From positions 276,148,975-276,212,974 of the forward strand of contig CM060950.1 of assembly GCA_030765055.1 (NCBI GenBank): a stretch of 64,000 nucleotides of DNA, read 5' to 3'. Under the pieces are notes generated by a model. It searched no databases and was not told where the DNA came from. It worked only from the letters and a program-made list of their open reading frames with translations. This stretch comes from Mantis religiosa (lineage: Eukaryota; Arthropoda; Insecta; Mantodea; Mantidae). Shown piece after piece: positions 1 through 10,039 of this stretch (position 1 is the first letter of the stretch; the number at the start of each line of letters is the position of its first letter). The translations under genes were made by a program, and so were the position numbers.

Positions 1-471
1 ACTCAAGAGTGAATTAATCATAGTTATGTAATTAAATAAGTCCAGTGAATGATCTTGATTTTGAGTTACATATAATTTGTTTAATCCCTCTATATTCTGT
101 GAATAGAAGATGAATAATTAAAAATTCAAGCTGAAAAGGAATTTTAGTACTTTTTGCTATCCTGGCTAAAATGACAAAAATGAAATATGTCTCATAATCA
201 TTTATTATAGATGCTCATATTATTCATGTTAACCATTAAATGAAAGAAGAGATAAAGCATGTTTGTTTTCCACTGCGCTGAAACAAGGGTGCTTAAAACC
301 TTTATTTTTCAGAAAATTCTCTGCTTGGCACAGTTGGAATATTGCATGATTTGTAATAAAGTGCACCTTGACTTTTAAGTGAAAGCTGAAACTTGGTTTT
401 CTGTACTTGTGAAATAATGCAACTTTGATAGTTTAATTTTTCGTCAAATTATTTCATTTTTGGCTTATTAG
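1..471 (+). other. Patronin intron, no feature
   Basis: AT-rich intronic sequence leading to the acceptor at 470-471. I see no coding exon, tRNA or recognisable repeat. Any short ORF here has no family resemblance. Confidence 0.6.
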
Positions 472-599
472 GAAATTCACGAAGATGTCATATCTGTGGA
501 ACACAAATGGCTGGAGAGTGGAGTTCCTTATGTAGAAGAAAGAAAAACTCCAGATATAGAAAATATGGACCTAGAGCAGTACCAGCAATCAATAGCACA
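472..599 (+). CDS. Patronin: Patronin/CAMSAP-like exon (internal)
   Basis: Internal coding exon of a microtubule minus-end binding protein of the Patronin/CAMSAP family. It has a clean AG acceptor (470-471) and a GTAAGT-type donor (600-605). It is open in one frame and reads EIHEDVISVEHKWLESGV followed by a charged stretch ending in DLEQYQQSIA. It ends two bases into a codon, and the next exon at 1415 supplies the third base (CA|G, Gln), so the phases match. I see no catalytic motif. In the family this part is acidic, largely unstructured linker before the first coiled coil. The family name rests mainly on the next exon and on the Q-rich and P-rich exons further on. CAMSAP is recalled from family knowledge, not from a search. 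Confidence 0.75.
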
Positions 600-1414
600 G
601 TAAGTAGCTATAGTTGCATGATACACTGACGGTATGTTTTACATTTTAGATAATAACAAAATTAATTGTAAAAGCATAACTAAATTCATAATGGTGCAAG
701 GTACTTTAATTCCATTGTAACTATGAGCTGTGTTTGCAAATAATTTTGCAGTCAGTGTTGATAAAAGGCATATTATGCTCACAGAGATATTCAAAAACAT
801 ACTTGTGTATATTCCAACTATAACCATATTTTATTTACTTTCTTATGACTACACATTTCAGTTATTGTAAATGTAGAAAAGAAACATTTTTGTGAAGCTG
901 TACACTCACTTCCATGAGTGTAAAATAGTGTAATTACTAAAAGATCCCTTAAAACAAGAAGTGCACATTATTTTACTCAGTAATTCTGGTTCGGGAAGAG
1001 AACAGATGGTTCATAAGTGGTGTTTAATTAATTTTAAACTGCTAGTAAAATGTTACTTAGAATTAGGGTTGCTAAGGCTTCTGTATTGTAGATTTTTCAT
1101 GTATTTCACCTCAGTCTTCATGAATCTTCCAGTATTGAGGAGTATTTCTCCTATATTTTAGTTTTCAAAATTATGCATTACCATTTTGGTTGTAGAATTT
1201 TTAAATATTTTTTTGCCTATTTAAGATAGGTAAATTTTCGTTATGTGTTATGTAACTGTTGCTTATCAGTTAAAGTGAAAATCATAGAGCTTTCAAATTT
1301 TGGCAGTATTGAACATCACAAATAGGGAAATTTCATTTACTGTTGTCAAGTTTGTGAATAACTATAAGCAATAAGTCATATTATTGCTCACCTTAATTCA
1401 AGCACTTGTTTTAG
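600..1414 (+). other. Patronin intron (815 bp), no repeat seen
   Basis: Complete short intron with a GTAAGT-type donor and TTTTAG acceptor. It is AT-rich without recognisable mobile DNA, so it is the only intron in the window that appears uninvaded. Confidence 0.75.
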
Positions 1415-1511
1415 GATGAACTCAAGCCTGCACGAGATCCAGAGTGATATCCAGCGTCTAGCAACCCAACAGCATCAGATACAAGACTTAGCAATGCATC
1501 ATCAGCTTCAG
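1415..1511 (+). CDS. Patronin: Patronin/CAMSAP-like exon with coiled-coil start
   Basis: Internal exon with acceptor TTTTAG at 1409-1414 and donor GTTTGT at 1512. The protein reads MNSSLHEIQSDIQRLATQQ followed by HQIQDLAMHHQLQ. The heptad-like Q/L/I pattern and the phrase EIQSDIQRLA match the conserved coiled-coil segment of CAMSAP/Patronin proteins. These proteins cap and stabilise microtubule minus ends in the cytoplasm. The exon ends exactly on a codon, and the exon at 7468 starts on a codon. It is the most diagnostic piece of the gene in this window. The CH domain and the C-terminal CKK domain are not here and must lie outside. Confidence 0.8.
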
Positions 1512-1947
1512 GTTTGTATGACATATAAAGCATTTGTTAGAATGGTGTGAAAAAGGAAGGAAATTTATATTGATACTTAATATAAGCATTGTTGAAAAAA
1601 TTACAAAAACCTAACCTATATATAGATGAGAAACATAAGATAAGTAAGAAATAATAGATTGTTGCTTAAGGCTAGACTCTCATATAATACTTAAAAATAA
1701 GAGCATTAAAAGCTAATTTTTAATGCACTTGCTAGTTTTTTTTTTTTTTTTTTTTTTTTCCCCAAAAGAGTGCCTCACCTAAATGTACCCTTAAATAATA
1801 TTCTTTATAATCTTAAATAATTGCCAGTATTATCAGTAATACATAGCACTGTGTACAAAATGTATCAGCTATGCATGTTGGAGGAATTTAGTAAAAGTGA
1901 TGTCAAAATTAATTTAAAAAACTAATTTTAGTTTTTTTTTTGACACT

Positions 1948-2345
1948 TTGTCACTTACATTTTTATATTTTCGACAGACTAGTTTCGGAAGCCATTGCTT
2001 CCATTATCAACCACTTTCCAACTGTCTGTTGTTGTCTGCTCTCTTCTCTCTGGTGGTAGAACTATGAACTTCTTTGTCAAATTATCTACGGGTGGTATTT
2101 GAAAGTTCATTACTCGGTCCTTATTTTTCCATATGAATATGTTCTCTCATGTTGTCAGTTTATTTTGGTTTATCACTCCTTTTAGTAAATTTGAATTTGG
2201 ATCACTTTCATAGTTTTCATTCCGAAAATGAAATGCTACTGCTGATTTATCTTGTTTCATTTTCATGTTTCTAAAGTGCTTTTTGACTATCAAGTTTTAG
2301 TTACAGCTTGCTTGCGTTTCTAAAACTTCACAATGATTCCTAAGG
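1948..2345 (-). mobile_element. Penelope-like element fragment, family F (3' end)
   Basis: Read on the minus strand, this encodes the C-terminal part of a PLE GIY-YIG endonuclease region: KHFRNMKMKQDKSAVAFHF, then ENIFIWKNKDRVMNFQIP with one stop just before it. This matches the tail of the other PLE ORFs here (KEHFRHLRYK..., ERIYIEKHKNQLMNFEIP). The RT part is missing. The outer end at 1976-2010 resembles a decayed hammerhead core, with the GGAAG/CUUCC stem and GAAACUAGUC kept but the CUGANGA box altered. The boundaries are approximate and I found no target duplication. Confidence 0.65.
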
Positions 2346-2706
2346 TTTTTTGCTGGCATAATATTCTCTGAGTAATATCAAATTATTTTGTCATAAACTA
2401 GAAAGACCGAAAATAACACCACTCTGGAAAAGGTAACAAATGTAATTTTTGAAAAGGTATTTATGGTCCATAAATCATCTTACAGTACAAACTTAGTAAT
2501 TGAGCCATTGGAGGTGAATATTAGATTTTTGCTGTATGTGTTAGCAGGCTCTGATGAATTGACCTTGTCAAATAAAATTCCTGTTAAAAGAAACTTCATT
2601 ATCTGAAAATTTAACTGAATTGGAACACCACAGTGATGCAAAATAATTATTAAATTATGGATGAGTCATATTTATTACACATCAGCTTCACTTACGTACC
2701 TATATT

Positions 2707-2746
2707 GAGGACATGTTTCACGAATCATCATTCGCATCGTCGGCTC
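2707..2746 (-). ncRNA. Hammerhead-like core, PLE-A1 left end
   Basis: Minus strand: GAG, then CCGACGA (CUGANGA with U4 changed to C), an extra U, a stem II GCGAAU/AUUCGU, GAAA, the self-complementary ACAUGU, then C as cleavage base and CUC closing stem I. The stem-loop and GAAA box are intact. The U4 to C change makes activity uncertain. Confidence 0.6.
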
Positions 2747-3776
2747 TTATGCGACTAAAGCCTGACACCAGTGGTGTGGGTAGTTCTGGAGTTGCTGCTG
2801 CCATCTGTTGATTTTGTAATGAATTTAAATGTGGGGTTGTCTTCTGGCGGGATTTCTGGTGGGATTGGCTTTTATGTTTTTCTATGTATATTCTCTCCCA
2901 TATGACAAGTTAGCTATGTTTTTGTACGCATTTTAGTAATTTGGTGCTATCTTCAATTTCATGATTTTCAGACCAGAAATGAGCTGCTATTGCAGACTTA
3001 TCAATATTTTTGTATCTTAAGTGCCTAAAATGTTCTTTCTTTCTAGTGCCTCTGTTTATTTTTGTCCTCCCTATGTAAATTTTTCACAGCCTTTACACTT
3101 AATCTTGTAAATGCCTGACTTTTCTTCTGGTTTTATCTTATCAGTATTATTACTGTTAAGTAGGTTTTTAATGTTGTAATTGTTGTTTGGTGCCAATGTT
3201 ATATTGTATTTCTTGAATATTTTTTGGAACCTTTTTGTGGCCCAGGGGTGGTAAGTAAATTTAGCAAATCTAATTTCTTGTTTTATTGGTGAAAGAGCTG
3301 CGATTTGTTTTAATCTTTTTTGAAGTTTGAAAGATTTTAATTTTTTATCTACAAGGCCTTTTCCATATCCATTTTTAATTGCAGTTTTTAAGATTTCATG
3401 GTATTCTTTTTGATATTCTTGCTGGTTGAGGGGTAGATTTATTAATCTGTGTGTGAGACTGTTGATGGTGGCATGTTTGTGTGGAATTGGGTTGAAACTA
3501 TTTGCTTTGATGTATCTGTGTGTGTTGCTTTTCTATGAATACCAAATTCCGGTTTTTCATTGTTTTTTTGTGATTTTAAGGTCCAAAAAAGGTAGAGTAC
3601 AGTCCTCTTCCATTTCTACTGTGAATTGTATGCTGGGTTCTTGAAGGCTGAGTAGTTTCAAAGCATCATCTATTTCAATTCCTTTCTTGGAAGTGTTGAA
3701 AACAATTTTGTTATGATAAATTAAATTTAAAGGGAGTCGATTAATGACACTAAACAACACTTACTTTTAAATTTTT

Positions 3777-3817
3777 CCGGAACATGTTTCAGAGACTTTG
3801 CCTCTATCCTCAGCCGG
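3777..3817 (-). ncRNA. Hammerhead ribozyme core, PLE-D1 left arm (intact)
   Basis: Minus strand: CCGG, CUGAGGA (fits CUGANGA), an extra U, stem II AGAG/CUCU with a 7-nt loop, GAAA, the palindromic ACAUGU, cleavage base U, and CCGG. The two CCGG blocks pair as a 4-bp stem I. Every invariant core base is present. The short palindromic stem III implies that two copies act as a dimer. Confidence 0.75.
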
Positions 3818-3863
3818 CCATCGACTGGTTCTCATACCATACTCCTTGAGAACCAGTGGATGG

Positions 3864-3904
3864 CCAGCTGAGGATAGAGGCAAAGTCTCTGAAACATATT
3901 CCGG
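3864..3904 (+). ncRNA. Hammerhead core, PLE-D1 right arm (mutated)
   Basis: Same architecture as the left arm, but stem I is CCAG instead of CCGG and stem III reads ACAUAU instead of ACAUGU. Both changes weaken pairing, so it is probably inactive. Confidence 0.55.
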
Positions 3905-5826
3905 AAAAATTTAAAAGTGTTGTTTAGTGTCATTAATCGACTCCCTTTAAATTTAATTCATCATTTATTTGTTTGTAGTTTACTATTGCAAAGATGTCAT
4001 CTATATATCTGTACCATGTTTTAAAAATATGAGGGAAGGCTTTAGTTATATGTGTTTCGAAAAAGCTCATGTATAAATTGACCAAAAATGGTGATAGCGG
4101 GCTTCCCATAGCCAGTCCTGAAATTTGTTTGTAATACTTTCCATCGAAAACAAAATAATTTTGTTGTATACATATTTCAGTCATTGCCAAATATTCTTCT
4201 ATTGTATTGGCATCAAGATTACTAGAAGTTAGCGATTTCTTAAGTTGAATCAAAAGTTTGTCTATTGGGATGCTAGGGAAGAGGGAGCGGACATCAAAGG
4301 ATACTAAAGTGTCTTGAGGGTTTAGTTTAAGGTTTTGAATTTTTTCTACTAGGTGTAAAGAGCTTTTTATGTTTAGAGTATTGAATTGTGGAAAGGACTG
4401 AAATTTTTTGGATAGCCAAATTTTTTTATCAACCGATGCCTACAACAAACATTTCTCCCAAATTTGTAAGAAAAGTAGTAAAATTTAACCATAACAGTAG
4501 AGAACAATTAGCTGCTGAAAAAACCAACCACTACAGAAAACTAACATAGACCTCTCATTGTGCAACCTACACTTGAAACTGGTAAAATTATTAGGAAACA
4601 CAGCATGGGACCATTTAGAGACAAAATCATTTGAGCATATAAATTATAAAGTCAAAGAAAAATTTTGTCATTAAAAGAAGAGACTAAAGCATAATCATTA
4701 TCATTTGCAACCAAAACATAACAAAATTTCAACAAAGAACACACCCCAGAACAATGTAACTAACCTCTCTAAGCAAACTTTTAACACTAAAGAAATAGAT
4801 ATGCTAAACCAAGGCCTGGAAACGTGTGTATCATACTCCATCAACCCTGATGAGTTCATTGCAGATATTGAATTAGCAGTAGAAGGCTTGGAGACTGTGG
4901 ATAAAAATATAGTTAGGAAAAAAATCTACTTCTATATTGGAAAACTTAGCAAATAAAAAAACAGGAAAACAATTGAAACAAATTAAGATAGTTAAAACTT
5001 TAAGAAAAAAGGATGTAATCTTCTCACGGGCTCATAAAGGGAATAAAATAGTAATTTTAGAAACAGATACATACAAGGAAAAATTTTTAGATGTACTACA
5101 ACAGAAAGAATTCAAAGAAATATATTAAAATCCACTCAACCAATGCATAAATGATGTACAGAAAACCATCAATAATAGTAAAATTTTAACAACTGCAGTA
5201 CAAAAAACTATCAAACCAGACAACCCTACCCTTGCAAGATTATATGGATTACCTAAAATACACAAACCCAACATACCCATGAGACCCATTGTAAATAATG
5301 TTAACACTCCTACTTACCTTCTGGCAAAATGGCTATCCAAAAAATTTCAGTCCTTACCACAATTCAATACTCTGAGCATAAAAAGCTCTTTAGACCTGTT
5401 AGAAAAAATTCAAAATCTTAAACTAAACCCTCAAGACACTTAAGTATCCTTTGATGTCTGCTCCCTCTTACCTAGCATTCCAATATACAAACTTTTGATT
5501 CAACTTAAGAAATCGCTAACTTCTATTAATCTAGATGCCAATACAATAGAAGAATATTTGGCAATGACTGAAATATTTTGTTTTCGATGGAAAGTATTAC
5601 AAACAAATTTCAGGACTGGCTATGGGAAGCCAGCTATCACCATTTTTGGCCAATTTATACATGAGCTTTTACGGAACACATATAACTAAAGCCTTCCCTC
5701 ATATTTTTAAAACATGGTACAGATACATAGTCGACTTCTTTGCAATAGTGCACTACAAACAAATAGATGATGAATTAAATTTAAAGGGAGTCGATTAATG
5801 ACACTAAACAACACTTTTAAATTTTT

Positions 5827-5867
5827 CCGGAATATGTTTCAGAGACTTTGCCTCTATCCTCAGCTGG
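5827..5867 (-). ncRNA. Hammerhead core, PLE-D2 left arm (mutated)
   Basis: Mirror copy of the mutated D1 arm at 3864-3904, with the same two changes in stem I and stem III. Confidence 0.55.
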
Positions 5868-5913
5868 CCATCCACTGGTTCTCAAGGAGTATGGTATGAG
5901 AACCAGTCGATGG

Positions 5914-5954
5914 CCGGCTGAGGATAGAGGCAAAGTCTCTGAAACATGTTCCGG
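5914..5954 (+). ncRNA. Hammerhead ribozyme core, PLE-D2 right arm (intact)
   Basis: CCGG, CUGAGGA, U, AGAG/CUCU hairpin, GAAA, ACAUGU, U, CCGG. All core positions fit, as in the D1 left arm. Confidence 0.75.
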
Positions 5955-7467
5955 AAAAATTTAAAAGTAAGTGTTGTTTAGTGTCATTAATCGACTCCCT
6001 TTAAATTTAATTTATCATAACAAAATTGTTTTCAACACTTCCAAGAAAGGAATTGAAATAGATGATGCTTTGAAACTACTCAGCCTTCAAGAACCCAGCA
6101 TACAATTCACAGTAGAAACGGAAGAGGACTGTACTCTACCTTTTTTGGACCTTAAAATCACAAAAAAACAATGAAAAACCGGAATTTGGTATTCATAGAA
6201 AAGCAACACACACAGATACATCAAAGCAAATAGTTTCAACCCAATTCCACACAAACATGCCACCATCAACAGTCTCACACACAGATTAATAAATCTACCC
6301 CTCAACCAGCAAGAATATCAAAAAGAATACCATGAAATCTTAAAAACTGCAATTAAAAATGGATATGGAAAAAGCCTTGTAGATAAAAAATTAAAATCTT
6401 TCAAACTTCAAAAAAGATTAAAACAAATCGCAGCTCTTTCACCAATAAAACAAGAAATTAGATTTGCTAAATTTACTTACCACCCCTGGGCCACAAAAAG
6501 GTTCCAAAAAATATTCAAGAAATACAATATAACATTGCACCAAACAACAATTACAACATTAAAAACCTACTTAACAGTAATAATACTGATAAGATAAAAC
6601 CAGAAGAAAAGTCAGGCATTTACAAGATTAAGTGTAAAGGCTGTGAAAAATTTACATAGGGAGGACAAAAATAAACAGAGGCACTAGAAAGAAAGAACAT
6701 TTTAGGCACTTAAGATACAAAAATATTGATAAGTCTGCAATAGCAGCTCATTTCTGGTCTGAAAATCATGAAATTGAAGATAGCACCAAATTACTAAAAT
6801 GCGTACAAAAACATAGCTAACTTGTCATATGGGAGAGAATATACATAGAAAAACATAAAAGCCAATCCCACCAGAAATCCCGCCAGAAGACAACCCCACA
6901 TTTAAATTCATTACAAAATCAACAGATGGCAGCAGCAACTCCAGAACTACCCACACCACTGGTGTCAGGCTTTAGTCGCATAAGAGCCGACGATGCAAAT
7001 GATGGTGCCCTCAATATAGGTATGTAAGTGAAGCTGATGTGTAATAAATACGACTCATCTATTATTTAATATTCATTATCTCAGTTTATATGTTAGAAGG
7101 AAGATAAATATGTTTATTATAAACTGTTAATTGCGTAACTCAAGAACCTGTGTTAAGAAAAGGAAAGTCATCTTTAAAACCTCTCAAGTTTTTCTGAAAT
7201 TCATTACAGTGCAGTCAGTGATAGGCAGTTAGATAGGAATGTGTTCTATAAAATGTGCAGATGTGTACACAGACCTTTAAAAGTGTGTTTCAACACAAAG
7301 AAGAGATGGTTTTATGTCAATTACCATTTCATTGCATGCATAAAAAAAAACAAAAGAAAACTTCAAATGAACGGGGATATAATTTCATTCTTTATCTGTA
7401 TCTCTTATAAATGACAGAATATTTTAAGTGCCCAAACTTTGTTTTATATTTCATTATTTTATATCAG

Positions 7468-7506
7468 GAATTTGCCAATCAGCAACTTCAGAGCCTAGCT
7501 ACTCTT

Positions 7507-7539
<33 letters not shown>

Positions 7540-7742
7540 CAACAGCAGCAGCATCAACAACATATGCAGAGTATGTCATTCCAACAACATCAACATGCAA
7601 TGGATCCACAACCACAGTTCTACCTCCACGAGAAACAACCAAGCCAACAGCAGCAGGTACACAGACGAACTTGGGCACAGCAGGCCTCTCCATATTCTCA
7701 GCAGCCACAGCAGATGATGTGGGGTGAAGCACAGAGTCCAAG
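7468..7742 (+). CDS. Patronin: Patronin/CAMSAP-like exon with polyglutamine tract
   Basis: Internal exon with acceptor ATATCAG ending at 7467 and donor AG|GTATGG at 7743. It continues the coiled coil (EFANQQLQSLATLQ). It then has an uninterrupted Gln run of about 15 residues encoded mostly by CAG with a few CAA (about 7508-7549), followed by HQQHMQSMSFQQHQHAMDP, then QFYLHEKQPS and RRTWAQ, and a Q/S/P-rich tail. The FYLHE and RRTWAQ stretches are typical of insect Patronin. It ends two bases into a codon and is completed by G at 46818. A Gln-rich tract of this kind is low complexity and probably varies in length between individuals. Confidence 0.8.
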
Positions 7743-8066
7743 GTATGGCATGTTTGCATTCAAACATAAATCCTTTTACTAAGAAGTTTGGATGCTAGTA
7801 ACTGTAAAGCATAAATTGCCATTTCCTAATCAAAATGGATATTAAAGCTGTGGTGTTGTTCCACACTGTTTAATGAGCACCACTCAGTCATTTAAATGTA
7901 TGTATGCAGTGAACATTTCTGGCTAAACCTCAAATAAACTGAGTAATATAAATTTTGAGTTACCAGTGATTAATTACATTTACACAATAAGCTTCTTGTC
8001 GCAGAAGCATGATTCATAAATTATTTAAGGTGTTTTCAAAAGGTATATTTGATATGTTTGCCCAGC

Positions 8067-8068
<2 letters not shown>

Positions 8069-8099
<31 letters not shown>
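8069..8099. repeat. (GA)n microsatellite at gap edge
   Basis: At least 31 bases of GA repeat running straight into the run of Ns, which is probably why the assembly broke here. Confidence 0.9.
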
Positions 8100-9099
8100 N
8101 NNNNNNNNNNNNNNNNNNNNNNNNNNNNNNNNNNNNNNNNNNNNNNNNNNNNNNNNNNNNNNNNNNNNNNNNNNNNNNNNNNNNNNNNNNNNNNNNNNNN
8201 NNNNNNNNNNNNNNNNNNNNNNNNNNNNNNNNNNNNNNNNNNNNNNNNNNNNNNNNNNNNNNNNNNNNNNNNNNNNNNNNNNNNNNNNNNNNNNNNNNNN
8301 NNNNNNNNNNNNNNNNNNNNNNNNNNNNNNNNNNNNNNNNNNNNNNNNNNNNNNNNNNNNNNNNNNNNNNNNNNNNNNNNNNNNNNNNNNNNNNNNNNNN
8401 NNNNNNNNNNNNNNNNNNNNNNNNNNNNNNNNNNNNNNNNNNNNNNNNNNNNNNNNNNNNNNNNNNNNNNNNNNNNNNNNNNNNNNNNNNNNNNNNNNNN
8501 NNNNNNNNNNNNNNNNNNNNNNNNNNNNNNNNNNNNNNNNNNNNNNNNNNNNNNNNNNNNNNNNNNNNNNNNNNNNNNNNNNNNNNNNNNNNNNNNNNNN
8601 NNNNNNNNNNNNNNNNNNNNNNNNNNNNNNNNNNNNNNNNNNNNNNNNNNNNNNNNNNNNNNNNNNNNNNNNNNNNNNNNNNNNNNNNNNNNNNNNNNNN
8701 NNNNNNNNNNNNNNNNNNNNNNNNNNNNNNNNNNNNNNNNNNNNNNNNNNNNNNNNNNNNNNNNNNNNNNNNNNNNNNNNNNNNNNNNNNNNNNNNNNNN
8801 NNNNNNNNNNNNNNNNNNNNNNNNNNNNNNNNNNNNNNNNNNNNNNNNNNNNNNNNNNNNNNNNNNNNNNNNNNNNNNNNNNNNNNNNNNNNNNNNNNNN
8901 NNNNNNNNNNNNNNNNNNNNNNNNNNNNNNNNNNNNNNNNNNNNNNNNNNNNNNNNNNNNNNNNNNNNNNNNNNNNNNNNNNNNNNNNNNNNNNNNNNNN
9001 NNNNNNNNNNNNNNNNNNNNNNNNNNNNNNNNNNNNNNNNNNNNNNNNNNNNNNNNNNNNNNNNNNNNNNNNNNNNNNNNNNNNNNNNNNNNNNNNNNN
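8100..9099. other. Assembly gap, exactly 1000 N
   Basis: A round-numbered N run that marks a gap of unknown true length. Reading frames through it are meaningless. Confidence 0.95.
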
Positions 9100-9738
9100 A
9101 AAACTCTCTTATTTCCACAAAGTGAAGTACAATGTCGACTGGACTGTTCTCACCCAGAATGGTGGCTCATATTAATACATCATTACGGGATAAATCTAAC
9201 ATTAGTGTTAATAGACGTTAAGTCCATAGTGAACTGGAGCTGCATCTTATTGGAATAAGAGATTTTATTTCCTTTGTAGTTTCTGGTTAACCAGAATTAG
9301 AATAAAATTTATGATAGTTTGTTCTATGTGACCTCAAAACACACCTAAGAATGTATTTTCATTCAACATTTCTCTGAAGAAAGAAACTTTGAATGATAGC
9401 TGAAAAATGTATGCTGAAAAATTAGAATTCCTTCATTTGTACGGACAGCAAATAGCTGGATAGATACCTAAGAGGATAGGAAAACAGATGTCAGATGTAA
9501 TCACTTGGATAGGATTTTTGTGTGTTATTAAGTCTTTCCATGAATATAAACAAACGATAGCACACAAAAGGAATATTTAATTTGGTTCCATTTTTCTCTG
9601 TGTTGTGTAACAACAGTAATTGGTATGTAAAATATGAAGCTAGTTACAGTGAAGCATCAAATACCGTACAAATATAATAATTTCTAACATAAAACTTCAC
9701 TTATCTTAAAAGAAAATGATGAACATTTTCTTATTGAT

Positions 9739-9780
9739 GAGGATCGTGATTTTGTGAAATCTCATTCACATCATCAGCTC
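9739..9780 (-). ncRNA. Hammerhead-like core, PLE-C 3' end
   Basis: Minus strand: GAG, perfect CUGAUGA, extra U, stem II GUGAA/UUCAC, then AAAA where GAAA is expected (G12 to A), and CUC pairing with the first GAG. The layout is the same as in families A and B, with one inactivating change. Confidence 0.55.
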
Positions 9781-10039
9781 AAACAACCTCGTTGTCAATG
9801 TTCCAATTGCTAGATGTCATTATGTTTTTGCCAGTACTACCAAAATTTGAAAATGACTTTAAAAAAAAAAGAATTGACTGCCGGTATTTTCAAACTTCAT
9901 TATGCGATGTTTATTTGTTAAAATAAATATTTTTTTCCCAAACCATTAAATCCATCAGACCACTAAAATTAGGGCAAGTGAGTCAACCTTGTATATACTT
10001 TTCTCACTTACAAGTTTTTAGTATTCCATAGTTTAGTTC

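Larger units (their letters stand above)
3676..3958. mobile_element. Penelope mini-foldback D1, nested in A1 left arm
   Basis: A 283-bp nearly perfect palindrome inserted in the RT connector of the family A element. It is flanked by a 12-bp duplication, CATCATCTATTT (3664-3675) and the same with one change (3959-3970). It has no ORF. Each arm carries a hammerhead-like core. The arms face outward with the motif GGGAGTCGATTAATGACA near the ends (3731 on, and reversed near 3946). It is the smallest form of an inverted PLE dimer: only the 3' ends of two copies, joined head to head. Confidence 0.8.
5773..6055. mobile_element. Penelope mini-foldback D2, nested in A1 right arm
   Basis: The reverse-complement counterpart of D1, also exactly 283 bp, at the same place in the PLE ORF. 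It is flanked by AAATAGATGATG at 5761-5772 and 6056-6067. The arm with the mutated hammerhead and the arm with the intact one are in mirror order to D1. Both copies therefore descend from a single insertion in the source element, made before A1 formed. Confidence 0.85.
4705..6979 (+). pseudogene. Penelope RT/GIY-YIG ORF, family A, broken copy
   Basis: Decayed plus-strand copy of the PLE protein that reverse transcribes the element RNA and cuts the target. Readable pieces in order are an N-terminal region (4705-5128), the PKIHKPN and MRPIVNN region before the RT fingers (5241-5300), the RT thumb-side motif MIQLKKSLTS (5495 on), a damaged catalytic box near 5720-5745 (YVDD not intact), the 283-bp foldback at 5773-6055, the connector with LPFLDLKITKK (about 6139-6171), and the GIY-YIG zone around 6611-6900. 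Frameshifts occur throughout and the 3' hammerhead has lost its GAAAC segment near 6999. It is not functional as it stands. Confidence 0.75.
2605..7071. mobile_element. Penelope-like inverted dimer A1 (family A)
   Basis: A 4.47-kb insertion flanked by a 10-bp direct repeat, TTCATTATCT, at 2595-2604 and 7072-7081. The left arm (2605 to about 4425) is a minus-strand copy and the right arm (about 4430-7071) is a plus-strand copy, so both outer ends are the same PLE 3' end. The arms pair over about 1.75 kb. The unpaired centre (about 4430-5335) is the 5' part of the plus copy. Both arms carry the same nested 283-bp foldback (3676-3958 and 5773-6055) at the same position in the ORF. Frameshifts and stops break the coding. 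The left end is about 45 bp longer than the right. Confidence 0.85.
1512..7467 (+). other. Patronin intron (5.96 kb) carrying Penelope elements
   Basis: Intron between the coiled-coil exon and the polyQ exon. It holds a T-run (1737-1759), a Penelope family F fragment (about 1948-2345) and the family A inverted dimer (2605-7071). The remaining parts (1512-1947, 2346-2594, 7082-7467) are AT-rich and show nothing I can name. Confidence 0.75.

Noticed and set aside
961..1161. 66-codon ORF in the first complete intron
   Set aside because: Non-ATG start, no family resemblance, inside a well-supported intron.
6985..7020. Hammerhead at the right end of PLE-A1
   Set aside because: The CCGACGA box is present but the GAAACAUG part is deleted, so no core remains.
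7428..7759. Ala-, Thr- or Val-rich ORFs overlapping the polyQ exon
   Set aside because: Out-of-frame or opposite-strand readings of the CAG tract. The splice-consistent frame is polyQ.
8009..9175. Long ORFs of 358-388 codons across the N run on both strands
   Set aside because: They exist only because unknown bases cannot contain stops. The ends are GA repeat.
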